Of a stretch of DNA of 64,000 bases, positions 37,161 through 45,040 are shown piece by piece. The stretch's first letter is position 1. Each line of letters starts with the position of its first letter. The stretch is from CAVPCY01 sp963770765 (GTDB taxonomy: Bacteria; Actinomycetota; Coriobacteriia; Anaerosomatales; PHET01): assembly GCA_963770765.1 (NCBI GenBank), contig CAVYQS010000012.1:434001-498000 (forward strand). Direction: 5' to 3'. The position numbers and the translations under genes are program-made. The notes beneath the pieces are model-generated. The model had not been told where the DNA came from. It saw nothing but the letters and a program-made list of their open reading frames with translations, and ran no database searches.

Positions 37161-38078
37161 TCAGAGCAGCCGCGCTCCTGCTCGATCGACTCGGTGGGCC
37201 CGTGGGGGACGGCGCGTGCCCAGCGCCCGGATGGCATCGGCCGCTCTGGCAGCCACCTGCTCGGCCAAGCCATGGGCGATCTCGTCGGTGTCGCCCGCCA
37301 CAAGGCCTATCACGGTGGGGCCGGCACCTGAGAGCGCGACTCCCGGAGCACCCGCCTCGCGCAACGCCTCGAACACCGCGGGAAGGTCACCCACCGCTGC
37401 CGCACGGTAGGGCTCGTGCAGCCGATCGGCGAGCGCGGCGCCGAAGAGCTCGGGGCGTCCGGTCGCGATCGACGCCGCGAGCAGGCCGGCGTGGGCGACA
37501 TTGAACGCGGCATCCGCGTGAGGAACGGCGTCGGGCAGCATGGCCCGCGCTGCCCGGGTGGCCATCTCGTGTCGCGCGGGCACCACGACAGCCGCGAGGC
37601 CTCTCGCCGGCTCGAACCGGGCACACCGCGCGAGGCCGGCGTCGGTCCAACACACGGTGAAGCCGCCGAGGATGGCGGCGGCCACGTTGTCGGGATGCCC
37701 TTCCATCTCGGCGGCGAGCTCGATGCGCCGCTCGTGACCGAAATCGGCCCCCACGAGCGCTTCGCCCAGCAGAAGCCCGCCCACGATCGCCGCCGACGAC
37801 GAGCCGAGCCCGCTGCCGGTGGGGACGTTGTTGATGCACCCTATCCAGGCACGCAGTTCGGGATGGCCCGCTTCGGCAAACGCCCTGGCCATCGAGACGG
37901 CGGCCAGGTTGGTTCCGTCGGTCGCGAGCACGCCGGCTCCCGCACCCTCGACCTCGACGGCCCACTCGGGCGCGAGCTCCGCCTCGAATCGGTTGTGCAG
38001 GTCCAGCGCCAGCCCGAAGCTGTCGAACCCAGGGCCGAGATTGGCCGAGGTCGCCGGGACCAGGATCGCGGCACCCAT
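37161..38078 (-). CDS. thrB: Homoserine kinase
   Basis: GHMP-family kinase making O-phosphohomoserine for threonine synthesis; 305 residues. Motifs are VPATSANLGPGFDSFGLAL at the start, the phosphate loop PTGSGLGSSSAAIVGG near residue 90 and the C-terminal GVALSGAGPTV. The start follows the hom stop by five bases, the usual hom-thrB arrangement; thrC is not in the window. The C-terminal 20 residues are Arg-rich and poorly conserved. Confidence 0.94.
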   Translation of the reverse strand: MGAAILVPATSANLGPGFDSFGLALDLHNRFEAELAPEWAVEVEGAGAGVLATDGTNLAAVSMARAFAEAGHPELRAWIGCINNVPTGSGLGSSSAAIVGGLLLGEALVGADFGHERRIELAAEMEGHPDNVAAAILGGFTVCWTDAGLARCARFEPARGLAAVVVPARHEMATRAARAMLPDAVPHADAAFNVAHAGLLAASIATGRPELFGAALADRLHEPYRAAAVGDLPAVFEALREAGAPGVALSGAGPTVIGLVAGDTDEIAHGLAEQVAARAADAIRALGTRRPPRAHRVDRAGARLL

Positions 38079-38083
38079 CGCGC

Positions 38084-39370
38084 TTAGAGCGCTTCCACGC
38101 GGATGATCGATGCGATGTGGTCGACGGTGTCGAGCGCGCCGATCTCGTCGAGGGCCGCGCGCACGGCCGACTCGCGGGCAGCATGTGTCACGTAGACGAT
38201 CTCGGCCACTCCGGCGTCTGCACGCTTCTGTATGACCGAGGCGATCGAGACCTCATGCTCTCCGAAGACGCTTGCCACCGCCGCGAGCACGCCGGGCTTG
38301 TCGGCGACCTCGAGGCGGATGTAGTACCCGGTCTCGAGATCGGCTATGTCGCGCACCGGCAGCTTCTCGGTGCAGGTGCAACCCACGGTGGGCGCGCAGC
38401 CGCTCTGAAGCCGGCGGGCGACCTCGATCAGATCGCCGACGACCGCAGACGCAGCGGGCAACGAGCCCGCACCCTCGCCGAAGAACATCGTCTCTCCCAC
38501 CGAGTCACCTACGACGTAGATGGCGTTGTAGACACCGTTCACGCTGGCGAGCGGGTGGCTGTTGGGGATCATGGTCGGATGGACGCGGATGTCGACGCCG
38601 GTCTCGGTGCGGCGCGCGATCGCCAGCAGCTTGATCGTGTGACCCATCTCGGTGGCATAGGCGATATCGGCAGGCGACAGCGTGCGGATCCCCTCGGCTG
38701 GGACCTGACTCATGACCACGCGACTGTTGAAGGCGATCGATGCGAGGATCGCGATCTTGGCCGCCGCGTCGTGGCCGTCCACATCTGCGGTGGGATCGGC
38801 CTCGGCGAATCCCTTGGCCTGAGCCTCCGAGAGGGCCGTTGCGTAGTCCAGCCCGTTGTCGGCCATGCGCGTGAGCATGTAGTTCGTGGTGCCGTTGACG
38901 ATTCCCATCACGGCGGTGATCTCGTTGCTGGTGAGCGAGTGCTTGAGCGGCTCGATGATCGGGATGCCCCCGCCCACGCTGGCTTCGAAGCGCACATCGA
39001 CACCGTTCGCCTCGGCGGCCTCCATGACCTCTTCGCCCGACGTTGCCATCAGTGCCTTGTTCGCGGTGACGACGCTCTTGCCGGAACCCAGGGCGGTGAG
39101 CACGACATCTCGAGCGACCCCGGTGCCTCCGATCAGTTCTATCACGACGTCGAGCGAAGGGTCGTCGATGAGTGCGAAGGCGTCGGTGGTGCATGTGGCA
39201 GGGTCGAGCCCCAACTCGGTGAAGCGCTGATCGGCGCGGTCGGCGAAGCGGGCGATCTCGATGTCCACGCCGGCGCGACTGACGAAGTCCTTGCGATGAC
39301 GACGCAGGATGTCGATGACGCCGCTGCCCACGGTCCCGAGACCGATGAGTCCCACACGAATGGTGCGCAT
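38084..39370 (-). CDS. hom: Homoserine dehydrogenase
   Basis: Reduces aspartate semialdehyde to homoserine; 428 residues. The Rossmann motif GLIGLGTVGSGVIDIL starts the protein, followed by VTANKALMA, the catalytic-domain signature GIVNGTTNYMLTRM, the FAEADPTADVDGHDAAAK stretch and a C-terminal ACT domain from about residue 345, the usual site of threonine feedback. It starts the threonine unit hom-thrB. The 279-base gap to the divergent CxxCH gene carries both promoters. Confidence 0.95.
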   Translation of the reverse strand: MRTIRVGLIGLGTVGSGVIDILRRHRKDFVSRAGVDIEIARFADRADQRFTELGLDPATCTTDAFALIDDPSLDVVIELIGGTGVARDVVLTALGSGKSVVTANKALMATSGEEVMEAAEANGVDVRFEASVGGGIPIIEPLKHSLTSNEITAVMGIVNGTTNYMLTRMADNGLDYATALSEAQAKGFAEADPTADVDGHDAAAKIAILASIAFNSRVVMSQVPAEGIRTLSPADIAYATEMGHTIKLLAIARRTETGVDIRVHPTMIPNSHPLASVNGVYNAIYVVGDSVGETMFFGEGAGSLPAASAVVGDLIEVARRLQSGCAPTVGCTCTEKLPVRDIADLETGYYIRLEVADKPGVLAAVASVFGEHEVSIASVIQKRADAGVAEIVYVTHAARESAVRAALDEIGALDTVDHIASIIRVEAL

Positions 39371-39562
39371 GAAGCTACCTCCAAGTCAGCGCCGCACGAC
39401 CCGTGCAGCGCGCTCATTGTACCCGAGCCAGCCGCAGCATAAGACCGAGCGCACTGCCGTGGAACCCGCGCCACGGGCGGCCGCTGCGGCGAGTGTGGCC
39501 TCGGTCACAGGAAGAACGCCCGAGTGACTCCATGAGAGAGACCACACGAACCGATAACGAGG

Positions 39563-39649
39563 CTCTAACGCCGCGCTGGCACAGTGTGAGCGGAGCCGTT
39601 CAAGCGTAACGTGACCGAGCGGCGCACCCGAGAGCACGGAGGTACCTGC
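39563..39649 (+). promoter_or_regulatory. Leader of the first CxxCH protein gene, shared with the second
   Basis: CTCTAACG at 39563, CGGAGCCG at 39591 and CACGGAGGTACCTGC before the ATG recur upstream of the second gene with nearly the same spacing (CTCTAACG 87 and 85 bases, CGGAGCCG 59 and 58 bases before the ATG). They may be promoter, operator or structured leader elements kept after duplication. GGAGG seven bases before the ATG is the ribosome-binding site. Confidence 0.45.
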
Positions 39650-40597
39650 ATGAGTAGATCGTTCAAACGGCTCTTGATCGCGGCCGGCGCGATCACCGCG
39701 CTGATGCTGGGTTCAGCATCTGCGGCCTACGCCGGGCCAAACAAGACGTCCGCGTGTGCGAACTGCCACGGTTCTGACCCCTCGGTCGCCGTGACCGTCG
39801 CGCAGACCGCGAACACCGGCACTACCGCCACCTACCGAGTGACCGTCGCGAACCCGAACGGCACTGCCGGCTGGGCCGTTCTGTCCGGTAGCACCAACCT
39901 TGCTCGTGGCACCGCCACGACCGGCACGTTCACCGTTCCCGTTGGCGCGACCTACACCGTGTGGGGCGCGAGCGTGGGCGGCAATGAGGGCGCTTCCTCG
40001 GTCACGATCAACCCGGTGACCCCGCCTGTCGTCGTGCCGCCGGTTGTCGATCCCCCGGTCGTCGTGCCGCCGGTAGTCGATCCCCCTGTGGTTGTTCCCC
40101 CCGTAGTCGATCCTCCAGTCGTCGTGCCGCCGGTAGTCGATCCTCCGGTGGTCGTGCCGCCGGTCGTGACGCCTACGGAACCCACGGCGCCCCCGGTGGT
40201 GACGCCCACCGCCCCCAGCGAGCCGGCCACCCAGACCGGCAAGGTGAAGGTGAAGTTGTCGCCCAACAAGGGTCGCAAGTACACCGTCACGCTGACCGAC
40301 ACCGAGACCCAGGCCACGCTGACCGCCAAGGGCAACAAGGGCGGCAAGGCAGAGTTCAAGAAGGTCCCCTACGGCACCTACACTCTGACCGTGGTCGCTG
40401 GTGGCAAGACGTACACGCAGACCGTGAACGTCGCCAAGAAGAAGGTCGAGGTCAAGATCAAGCTCGACAAGTTCAAGAAGGTGCACAAGAACGAGGTCAA
40501 GGAGTCGGCGAACTCTGACGAGTCCAAGGCTTCGAAGGAGTCCAGAGAGTCCAAGAAGTCCTCGTCGAAGCGTAACGACTCGAAGCATAACGACTAG
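39650..40597 (+). CDS. Secreted CxxCH (monohaem-motif) protein with proline-rich stalk
   Basis: A 315-residue exported protein of unknown function. Signal peptide 1-28 (ends ASAAYA). One c-type haem motif CANCH lies at 36-40 in a small beta-rich domain (about 29-122). From 124 to about 172 runs a tandem repeat of PPVVDPPVVV-like units, then a Thr/Pro linker. Residues 199-275 look like a Greek-key, carboxypeptidase-regulatory-like domain (KVKLSPNKG, VPYGTYTLTV). The tail (276-315) is Lys/Ser/Glu-rich. No membrane anchor is seen, so it may stick to the wall by charge. The haem call rests on a single motif. The neighbour paralogue and ferrochelatase make a haem link plausible. Confidence 0.8.
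   Translation: MSRSFKRLLIAAGAITALMLGSASAAYAGPNKTSACANCHGSDPSVAVTVAQTANTGTTATYRVTVANPNGTAGWAVLSGSTNLARGTATTGTFTVPVGATYTVWGASVGGNEGASSVTINPVTPPVVVPPVVDPPVVVPPVVDPPVVVPPVVDPPVVVPPVVDPPVVVPPVVTPTEPTAPPVVTPTAPSEPATQTGKVKVKLSPNKGRKYTVTLTDTETQATLTAKGNKGGKAEFKKVPYGTYTLTVVAGGKTYTQTVNVAKKKVEVKIKLDKFKKVHKNEVKESANSDESKASKESRESKKSSSKRNDSKHND
40024..40165 (+). repeat. In-frame tandem repeat coding for PPVVDPPVVV units
   Basis: About five imperfect copies of a 30-base unit lie inside the CxxCH gene, encoding a rigid Pro-Val stalk. Third positions vary between copies (ccg, ccc, cct), so the protein repeat, rather than recent DNA slippage, seems to be maintained. Confidence 0.8.
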
Positions 40598-40623
40598 TTG
40601 TCGCAGCACTCATCACACGTGCA

Positions 40624-40658
40624 GAAGGCCGGATCATCCGACAGGGTGGCCGGCCTTC
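40624..40658 (+). terminator. Terminator hairpin after the first CxxCH gene
   Basis: Arms GAAGGCCGG and CCGGCCTTC flank a 17-base loop, 27 bases past the stop. There is no long T-run. A related, stronger hairpin follows the second gene. Confidence 0.6.
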
Positions 40659-40717
40659 GCCGTTGCGCCAGTTCCGCGCCGACTTCATGAGGGAGGTCAC
40701 ATGTCGCGGTAACCGGA

Positions 40718-40802
40718 CTCTAACGCGACGAACCGATAGTTGATGCGGAGCCGCTCCTGCACCCTGACCGGGCGGCGCAACCGAAGGCACGGAGGTACCT
40801 GC
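40718..40802 (+). promoter_or_regulatory. Leader of the second CxxCH protein gene
   Basis: Carries the same CTCTAACG, CGGAGCCG and CACGGAGGTACCTGC boxes as the leader at 39563, so the two genes are probably co-regulated from separate promoters. Confidence 0.45.
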
Positions 40803-41519
40803 ATGAATAGATCGTTCAAACCCGTCCTGATTGCGGCAGCCGCGATCACCGCGTTGATGCTGGGCTCAGCGTCTGCGGCCTACGCGTCGCCGAGTAAGAC
40901 CTCGGCATGTGCGAACTGCCACGGATCGGATCCCTCGGTCGCCGTGACCGTCGCGCAGACCGCGAACACCGGCACCACCGCTACCTACGGCGTGACCGTC
41001 GCGAACCCGAACGGCACTGCCGGCTGGGCCGTTCTGTCCGGTAGCACCAACCTTGCTCGTGGCACCGCCACGACCGGCACGTTCACCGTTCCCGTTGGCG
41101 CGACCTACACCGTGTGGGGCGCGAGCGTGGGCGGCAATGAGGGTGCTTCGTCGGTCACGATCAACCCGGTGGCTGCCCCGCCGGTCGTCCCGCCGGTCGT
41201 CACTCCCCCCGTGGTGACTCCCCCGGTCGTCACTCCCCCTGTGGTCGCCCCGGTCACACCTCCCGCGCCCGTCGTCAAGACCGGCAAGGTGAAAGTACAG
41301 CTGCAGCGCAACAACAATCGTAGGTACACCATCAAGCTCTACGACGCCAAGACCAAGACCAAGCTGACCCTCAGAACGACCAAGAGCGGCAAGGCCGAGT
41401 TCAAGAAGGTTCCCTACGGCACCTACAAGCTCACCTTCAAAGCGAAGGGCAAGAAGTACTCGAAGACGGTGAAGGTGACGAAGACCAAAGTGCTGGTCAA
41501 GGTGAGGCTGGCCAAGTAG
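40803..41519 (+). CDS. Secreted CxxCH (monohaem-motif) protein, paralogue of the upstream gene
   Basis: A 238-residue close relative of the preceding gene. Signal peptide 1-28, CANCH at 36-40, beta domain to 122, a shorter PPVVTPPVV stalk (124-158), then the same C-terminal beta domain (KVQLQRNNNRRYTIKLYDAKT, VPYGTYKLTFKAKGKKYSKTV) with no charged tail. A 150-base block (40994-41143) is identical, including silent positions, to 39841-39990 in the paralogue, while stalk and C-terminus differ. This points to recent duplication or gene conversion of the haem-motif domain. Function unknown; an extracellular electron-transfer or haem-binding role is only an idea. Confidence 0.8.
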   Translation: MNRSFKPVLIAAAAITALMLGSASAAYASPSKTSACANCHGSDPSVAVTVAQTANTGTTATYGVTVANPNGTAGWAVLSGSTNLARGTATTGTFTVPVGATYTVWGASVGGNEGASSVTINPVAAPPVVPPVVTPPVVTPPVVTPPVVAPVTPPAPVVKTGKVKVQLQRNNNRRYTIKLYDAKTKTKLTLRTTKSGKAEFKKVPYGTYKLTFKAKGKKYSKTVKVTKTKVLVKVRLAK

Positions 41520-41574
41520 TCAGCGTTCCGGCTCGCACACCGAGCGGATCGTCCCTCCGCATTGAGCGACGTTC

Positions 41575-41606
41575 CGAAGGCCGGCCCGGCCATGGGCCGG
41601 CCTTCG
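41575..41606 (+). terminator. Terminator hairpin after the second CxxCH gene
   Basis: A 13-base-pair GC stem (CGAAGGCCGGCCC with its complement) closes a six-base loop and is followed by GTCGTTTCC. It separates the pair from hemH. Confidence 0.75.
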
Positions 41607-41689
41607 TCGTTTCCCCGAGAGTGAAGCCGACGCTCGAGTGAAACGGTATCCTCACGCCAAGACAGCTACGGACCAGGGAGGGCCCGCCT

Positions 41690-42688
41690 GTGACCCGCGG
41701 TGTGGTACTGCTTCAGATGGGCGGGCCGGACTCGCTTGAGGCCATCCGGCCCTACCTGCGCAACCTCTTCTCCGACAGCGACATCATCAAGCTGCCGCTG
41801 GCGCCGCTCACGCAGCCGCTCTTCGCCTCTTATGTGTCGGCCAAGCGTGCCGAGAAGGTCGCCCCTCGCTACGCGCAGATGGGCGGCGCTTCGCCGCTCA
41901 ACCCGCTCACCGAAGCGCAGCGCGCCGCCCTCGAGGAGCAGCTCGCGAGCTCGGGCGACTGGCGCGTCTACACCGCGATGCGCTACTGGCACCCGTTCGC
42001 CGGAGAGGCGCTCGAGGCGATGTCGCGCGACGGCGTGGACAGCGTCGTGATCGTGCCGCTGTTCCCGCAGTACTGCACCGCGACGACCCAGTCGAGCCTC
42101 AACGACCTCGCGCGCGCCGCCCGCGCGATCGACAGCCCGCTCGCCGCCTCGGTGGTGCGCGCCTACCCCGACGACCCCGCCTTCGTCGCGGCGTTGGCCG
42201 CCAAGGTCCGTCAGGTGCTCCCCCGGCTCGCCGGCGCCCCTGCCCACGTGCTCTTCTCGGCACACGGGGTGCCCGAAAGCATCATCGCGTGCGGCGATCC
42301 CTACGCCCGGCAGATCGACCAGACGGTGACCGCTGTCGTCGCCGCGCTCGGCGACGTGCTTCCGGCGCACTCCGTCGCGTATCAGAGCCGTGTGGGCCGG
42401 CAGAAGTGGCTCGAACCCAACGTGGTGGACGCGGTGAGGCGACTGGGAGCGAGCGGCGTGAAGGCGCTCGCGGTGGTACCGGTGACATTCGTCTCGGACC
42501 ATATCGAGACGCTCGTCGAGATCGACCGGGAACTCGCCGAGACCGCTCGGTCAGCGGGAATCGAGGTCTTTGTGAGGAGCGAGACGCTCAACGATGACCC
42601 GCTCTTCATCTCGGCGCTGCGAGACCTCGTGTTGACGGCAGCCGAACGCGACGCGGTCCCGCTCGGGGAGCTCGACCGCCGGAGCTAG
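41690..42688 (+). CDS. hemH: Ferrochelatase (protohaem or coprohaem type)
   Basis: Inserts iron into a porphyrin in the last steps of haem synthesis; 332 residues. The catalytic His192 is in LFSAHGVPESII and the conserved Glu273 in PVTFVSDHIETLVEID; VLLQMGGPDSLEAI and YQSRVGRQKWLEP are family signatures. In Actinobacteria this enzyme usually acts on coproporphyrin III (CpfC), so the substrate is best left open. The start is GTG at 41690 with GGGAGG upstream. It follows two putative haem-motif proteins. Its stop overlaps the stop of the convergent DUF454 gene. Confidence 0.93.
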   Translation: MTRGVVLLQMGGPDSLEAIRPYLRNLFSDSDIIKLPLAPLTQPLFASYVSAKRAEKVAPRYAQMGGASPLNPLTEAQRAALEEQLASSGDWRVYTAMRYWHPFAGEALEAMSRDGVDSVVIVPLFPQYCTATTQSSLNDLARAARAIDSPLAASVVRAYPDDPAFVAALAAKVRQVLPRLAGAPAHVLFSAHGVPESIIACGDPYARQIDQTVTAVVAALGDVLPAHSVAYQSRVGRQKWLEPNVVDAVRRLGASGVKALAVVPVTFVSDHIETLVEIDRELAETARSAGIEVFVRSETLNDDPLFISALRDLVLTAAERDAVPLGELDRRS

Positions 42689-43113
42689 GCGTCGGCCCCG
42701 ACGTCGCACGGCTCGTCGGGGGGGCACGTGGGGACGTAGTAGCCGATGTAGTAGTGCACGCCGACACCCACCAGCGTCAGCCCGATGGCGTAGACGGCTG
42801 TCCACGGGCGCACACCGAATCTCGTGAGCACGATCGCCGAGGACAGCAGGGTGGTGACCCACATGGCCACGAGCGACGCCACCTTCGCTTTGCGAGGAAC
42901 GCCCCTGCCCGAGACGAAGTCGCGCACGTACTTGCCCAGGTGACGGTGCTCGAGCAGCCACCGGTAGAGGCGCTCCGAGCTGCGGATGTAACAGGCCGCC
43001 GAGAGCAGGAGGAACGGCGTGGTCGGCCACATGGGCACGAAGATGCCGATGACGCCCATCACGAGGGCGAAACTGCCGATCGCTATGAGCACGTACCGCC
43101 ACGCCGCGCGCAT
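42685..43113 (-). CDS. DUF454 family (YbaN-like) small membrane protein
   Basis: A 142-residue inner-membrane protein. The family core GSFALVMGVIGIFVPMWPTTPFLLLSAACYIRSSERLYRWLL is present (read in parts: residues about 12-55), with membrane helices near 5-45 and 80-125. The C-terminus has two Cys (PTCPPDEPCD). Its function is unknown; family members often lie near haem or respiratory genes. The ATG at 43113 has AGGAG about ten bases upstream, and a GTG six codons earlier is possible. Confidence 0.82.
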   Translation of the reverse strand: MRAAWRYVLIAIGSFALVMGVIGIFVPMWPTTPFLLLSAACYIRSSERLYRWLLEHRHLGKYVRDFVSGRGVPRKAKVASLVAMWVTTLLSSAIVLTRFGVRPWTAVYAIGLTLVGVGVHYYIGYYVPTCPPDEPCDVGADA

Positions 43114-43199
43114 CTCCGAGACACTCCTCACGGGTCGACCGCACCGGTCGACAGTACCCTCGCAATCGCGGTGCCAGCTGGCGCACTCGGGCGCCTCCC

Positions 43200-43584
43200 T
43201 CAGCGCGGGGGCGCCCCGCTCACCCATACCAGATAGGCGTCCAGATCATCGTCGCGCAGGTGCGGCGCTTCGTCCACCAGCTCGCGGCGATACTCCGCCA
43301 CGGCGATCAGGTCGCGGGGGTCGCTGCGGCCTGCCTCGACCCACAGCGCCAGCTTCGCGAGGTCGCCCTCGCTCGCACGCAGGGCCGCGAGCATCAGGCG
43401 GCAGGCGGTCTCGTCGGCCTCGGGCGGGCAGTCCGGGTCGGGTGCGAGCCCCGCGAGCAGGACAGACGCCGCGTAGACCTCATCGGCCGAGAAGACCCCG
43501 TCGCAGTCGCGCATCGACCACCGACGAGGTCCAGTAGACGCGCTTCTCGGCGATCTCGTCGCGGGGCGGGCGGGCGTCGCTCAC
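43200..43584 (-). CDS. Small hypothetical protein, probably one gene with one extra base
   Basis: I do not recognise this family. An intact reading of 104 residues begins MRDCDGVFSADEVYAA and is acidic and helical. Just upstream in another frame is a GTG-initiated stretch (SDARPPRDEIAEKRVYW) that stops soon afterwards and starts five bases from the lysA stop. Removing one base near 43516 joins the two into about 127 residues, a more natural length and operon spacing. It may alternatively be a short gene starting at the internal ATG (43514). No domain, signal or membrane segment is visible. Confidence 0.55.
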
Positions 43585-43588
43585 GAAC

Positions 43589-44950
43589 CTACTCGACTTC
43601 GCACTTCATGAGGTCGTCGTAGGTCTCGCGGCGTACGGCCCATCGCCACTCGCCGTCGCGCACGAAGACCACGCCGGGGCGGACCTGCTTGTTGTAGTTG
43701 CTGCTCATCGACTGGCAGTAGGCGCCGGTCGCGCAGACGCACAGGATGTCGCCGACCTCAGGGCACTGCAGCGGTGCGTCGTTCACGACGATGTCGCCGC
43801 TCTCACAGTGCTTGCCGGCAACGGTCGCGACCATCTCGCGGGGCTGGTGGGCCTTGTTGGCGATGAGCGCTTCGTAGTGTGCGTCGTAGAGCGACGTGCG
43901 GATGTTGTCTGACATGCCGCCGTCGACCGCGACGTAGGTGCGGATGTTGGGGATCTCCTTGATCGACCCCACGGTGTAGAGAGTGACGCCTGCGTTGGCC
44001 ACGATGCTGCGTCCCGGCTCGACCGCCATCGCCGGCACCGTGAGGCCGTGCTTCTCGCACTCCTCCTTGATGCCGTCGACGACGACCTTGCCGTAGTCCT
44101 TGATCGTGGAGGGCTCGTCGGGAAGTCCGTAGGCGATGCCGAGTCCGCCACCGGTATCGAGCATGCGGACCTCCACTCCGGTCTCGGCCTTGATCTCGCG
44201 CATGAACTCGACGATGACCTCGATGGCCTTCGAGAAGCTCTGCAAGGCGAAGATCTGGCTGCCGATGTGCATGTGCAGCCCGTCGAAGTCGATGCCCGGC
44301 AACTCGATGGCGCGCTTGACCGCCGCCATCGCCAGGCCCTGGTTGCGGCCGAAACCGAACTTCGAATCCTCCGCGCCGGTCATGATGAAGTCGTGAGTGT
44401 CCGCCTCGACCCCGGGCGTGACGCGCAGGAGCACCTTCTGCGACATGCCGCGCTCCACCGCCAACGCGCTGAGGCGGTCCATCTCTTCGAAGCTGTCGAC
44501 CACGACGCGGCCCACGCCTGCCTCGAGGCATTCGACGAGCTCGGCGGGCGTCTTGTTGTTGCCGTGCACGTAGATGCGCTCCATGGGGAAGCGCGCACGG
44601 CGCGCGAATGCGAGCTCGCCGCCGCTCGAGACGTCAAGGCAGCAGCCCTCCTCGGCGACGATCTTGAGCATCGCGAGTGACATGAACGCCTTACCGGCAT
44701 AGACGACGTCGACGTCCTTCCAGTGGAACTGCGTCCACTTCACGTACTCGGAGAGCTGACGGCGGATCGTCGCCTCGTCCATCACGTAGACGGCGGTCCC
44801 GGTCTCGCGCGCGAGCTCGACGGTATCCACGCCACCGATCCACAGGTGGCCGTCGTGAACCTGAGCGGTCATGGGAAGTACGGACATCAGGTCGTGCCCT
44901 GTCTTGAGATCCGCGACTGCCGGCGGCCGCGGTGCGGCTGGCTTACCCAT
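43589..44950 (-). CDS. lysA: Diaminopimelate decarboxylase
   Basis: PLP enzyme of fold type III producing lysine from meso-diaminopimelate; 453 residues. The PLP-Lys lies in DVVYAGKAFMS, followed by CLDVSSGGELAFA, GLHMHIGSQI, DTGGGLGIAYG, AVEPGRSIVANAG and the substrate Cys region KHCESGDI. The first 25 residues are a Pro/Ala-rich extension. A perfect inverted repeat lies 34-54 bases upstream of the ATG, so expression is probably under specific control. Confidence 0.95.
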   Translation of the reverse strand: MGKPAAPRPPAVADLKTGHDLMSVLPMTAQVHDGHLWIGGVDTVELARETGTAVYVMDEATIRRQLSEYVKWTQFHWKDVDVVYAGKAFMSLAMLKIVAEEGCCLDVSSGGELAFARRARFPMERIYVHGNNKTPAELVECLEAGVGRVVVDSFEEMDRLSALAVERGMSQKVLLRVTPGVEADTHDFIMTGAEDSKFGFGRNQGLAMAAVKRAIELPGIDFDGLHMHIGSQIFALQSFSKAIEVIVEFMREIKAETGVEVRMLDTGGGLGIAYGLPDEPSTIKDYGKVVVDGIKEECEKHGLTVPAMAVEPGRSIVANAGVTLYTVGSIKEIPNIRTYVAVDGGMSDNIRTSLYDAHYEALIANKAHQPREMVATVAGKHCESGDIVVNDAPLQCPEVGDILCVCATGAYCQSMSSNYNKQVRPGVVFVRDGEWRWAVRRETYDDLMKCEVE

Positions 44951-44983
44951 CGTGTCCCCTCGTGATCGGTGGAGCTTCGCGTA

Positions 44984-45004
44984 TGCTAAGCATAGTGCTT
45001 AGCA
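44984..45004. promoter_or_regulatory. Perfect inverted-repeat operator candidate upstream of lysA
   Basis: TGCTAAGCA and its exact complement TGCTTAGCA are separated by TAG, giving a 21-base dyad centred about 44 bases before the lysA ATG. It is AT-richer than its surroundings. The form suits a dimeric helix-turn-helix repressor. The regulator and ligand are unknown. Confidence 0.6.
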
Positions 45005-45040
45005 CAGCCTACTTCTCGATTCCGTGCACGGTCAAGCTCT

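Noticed and set aside
38084..39370. T-box or lysine riboswitch control of hom or lysA
   Set aside because: The leaders are too short and lack specifier or K-box features; only the inverted repeat before lysA stands out.
40024..40165. CRISPR array
   Set aside because: The repeats are in frame, encode Pro-Val units, have no unique spacers and lie inside an intact secreted-protein gene.
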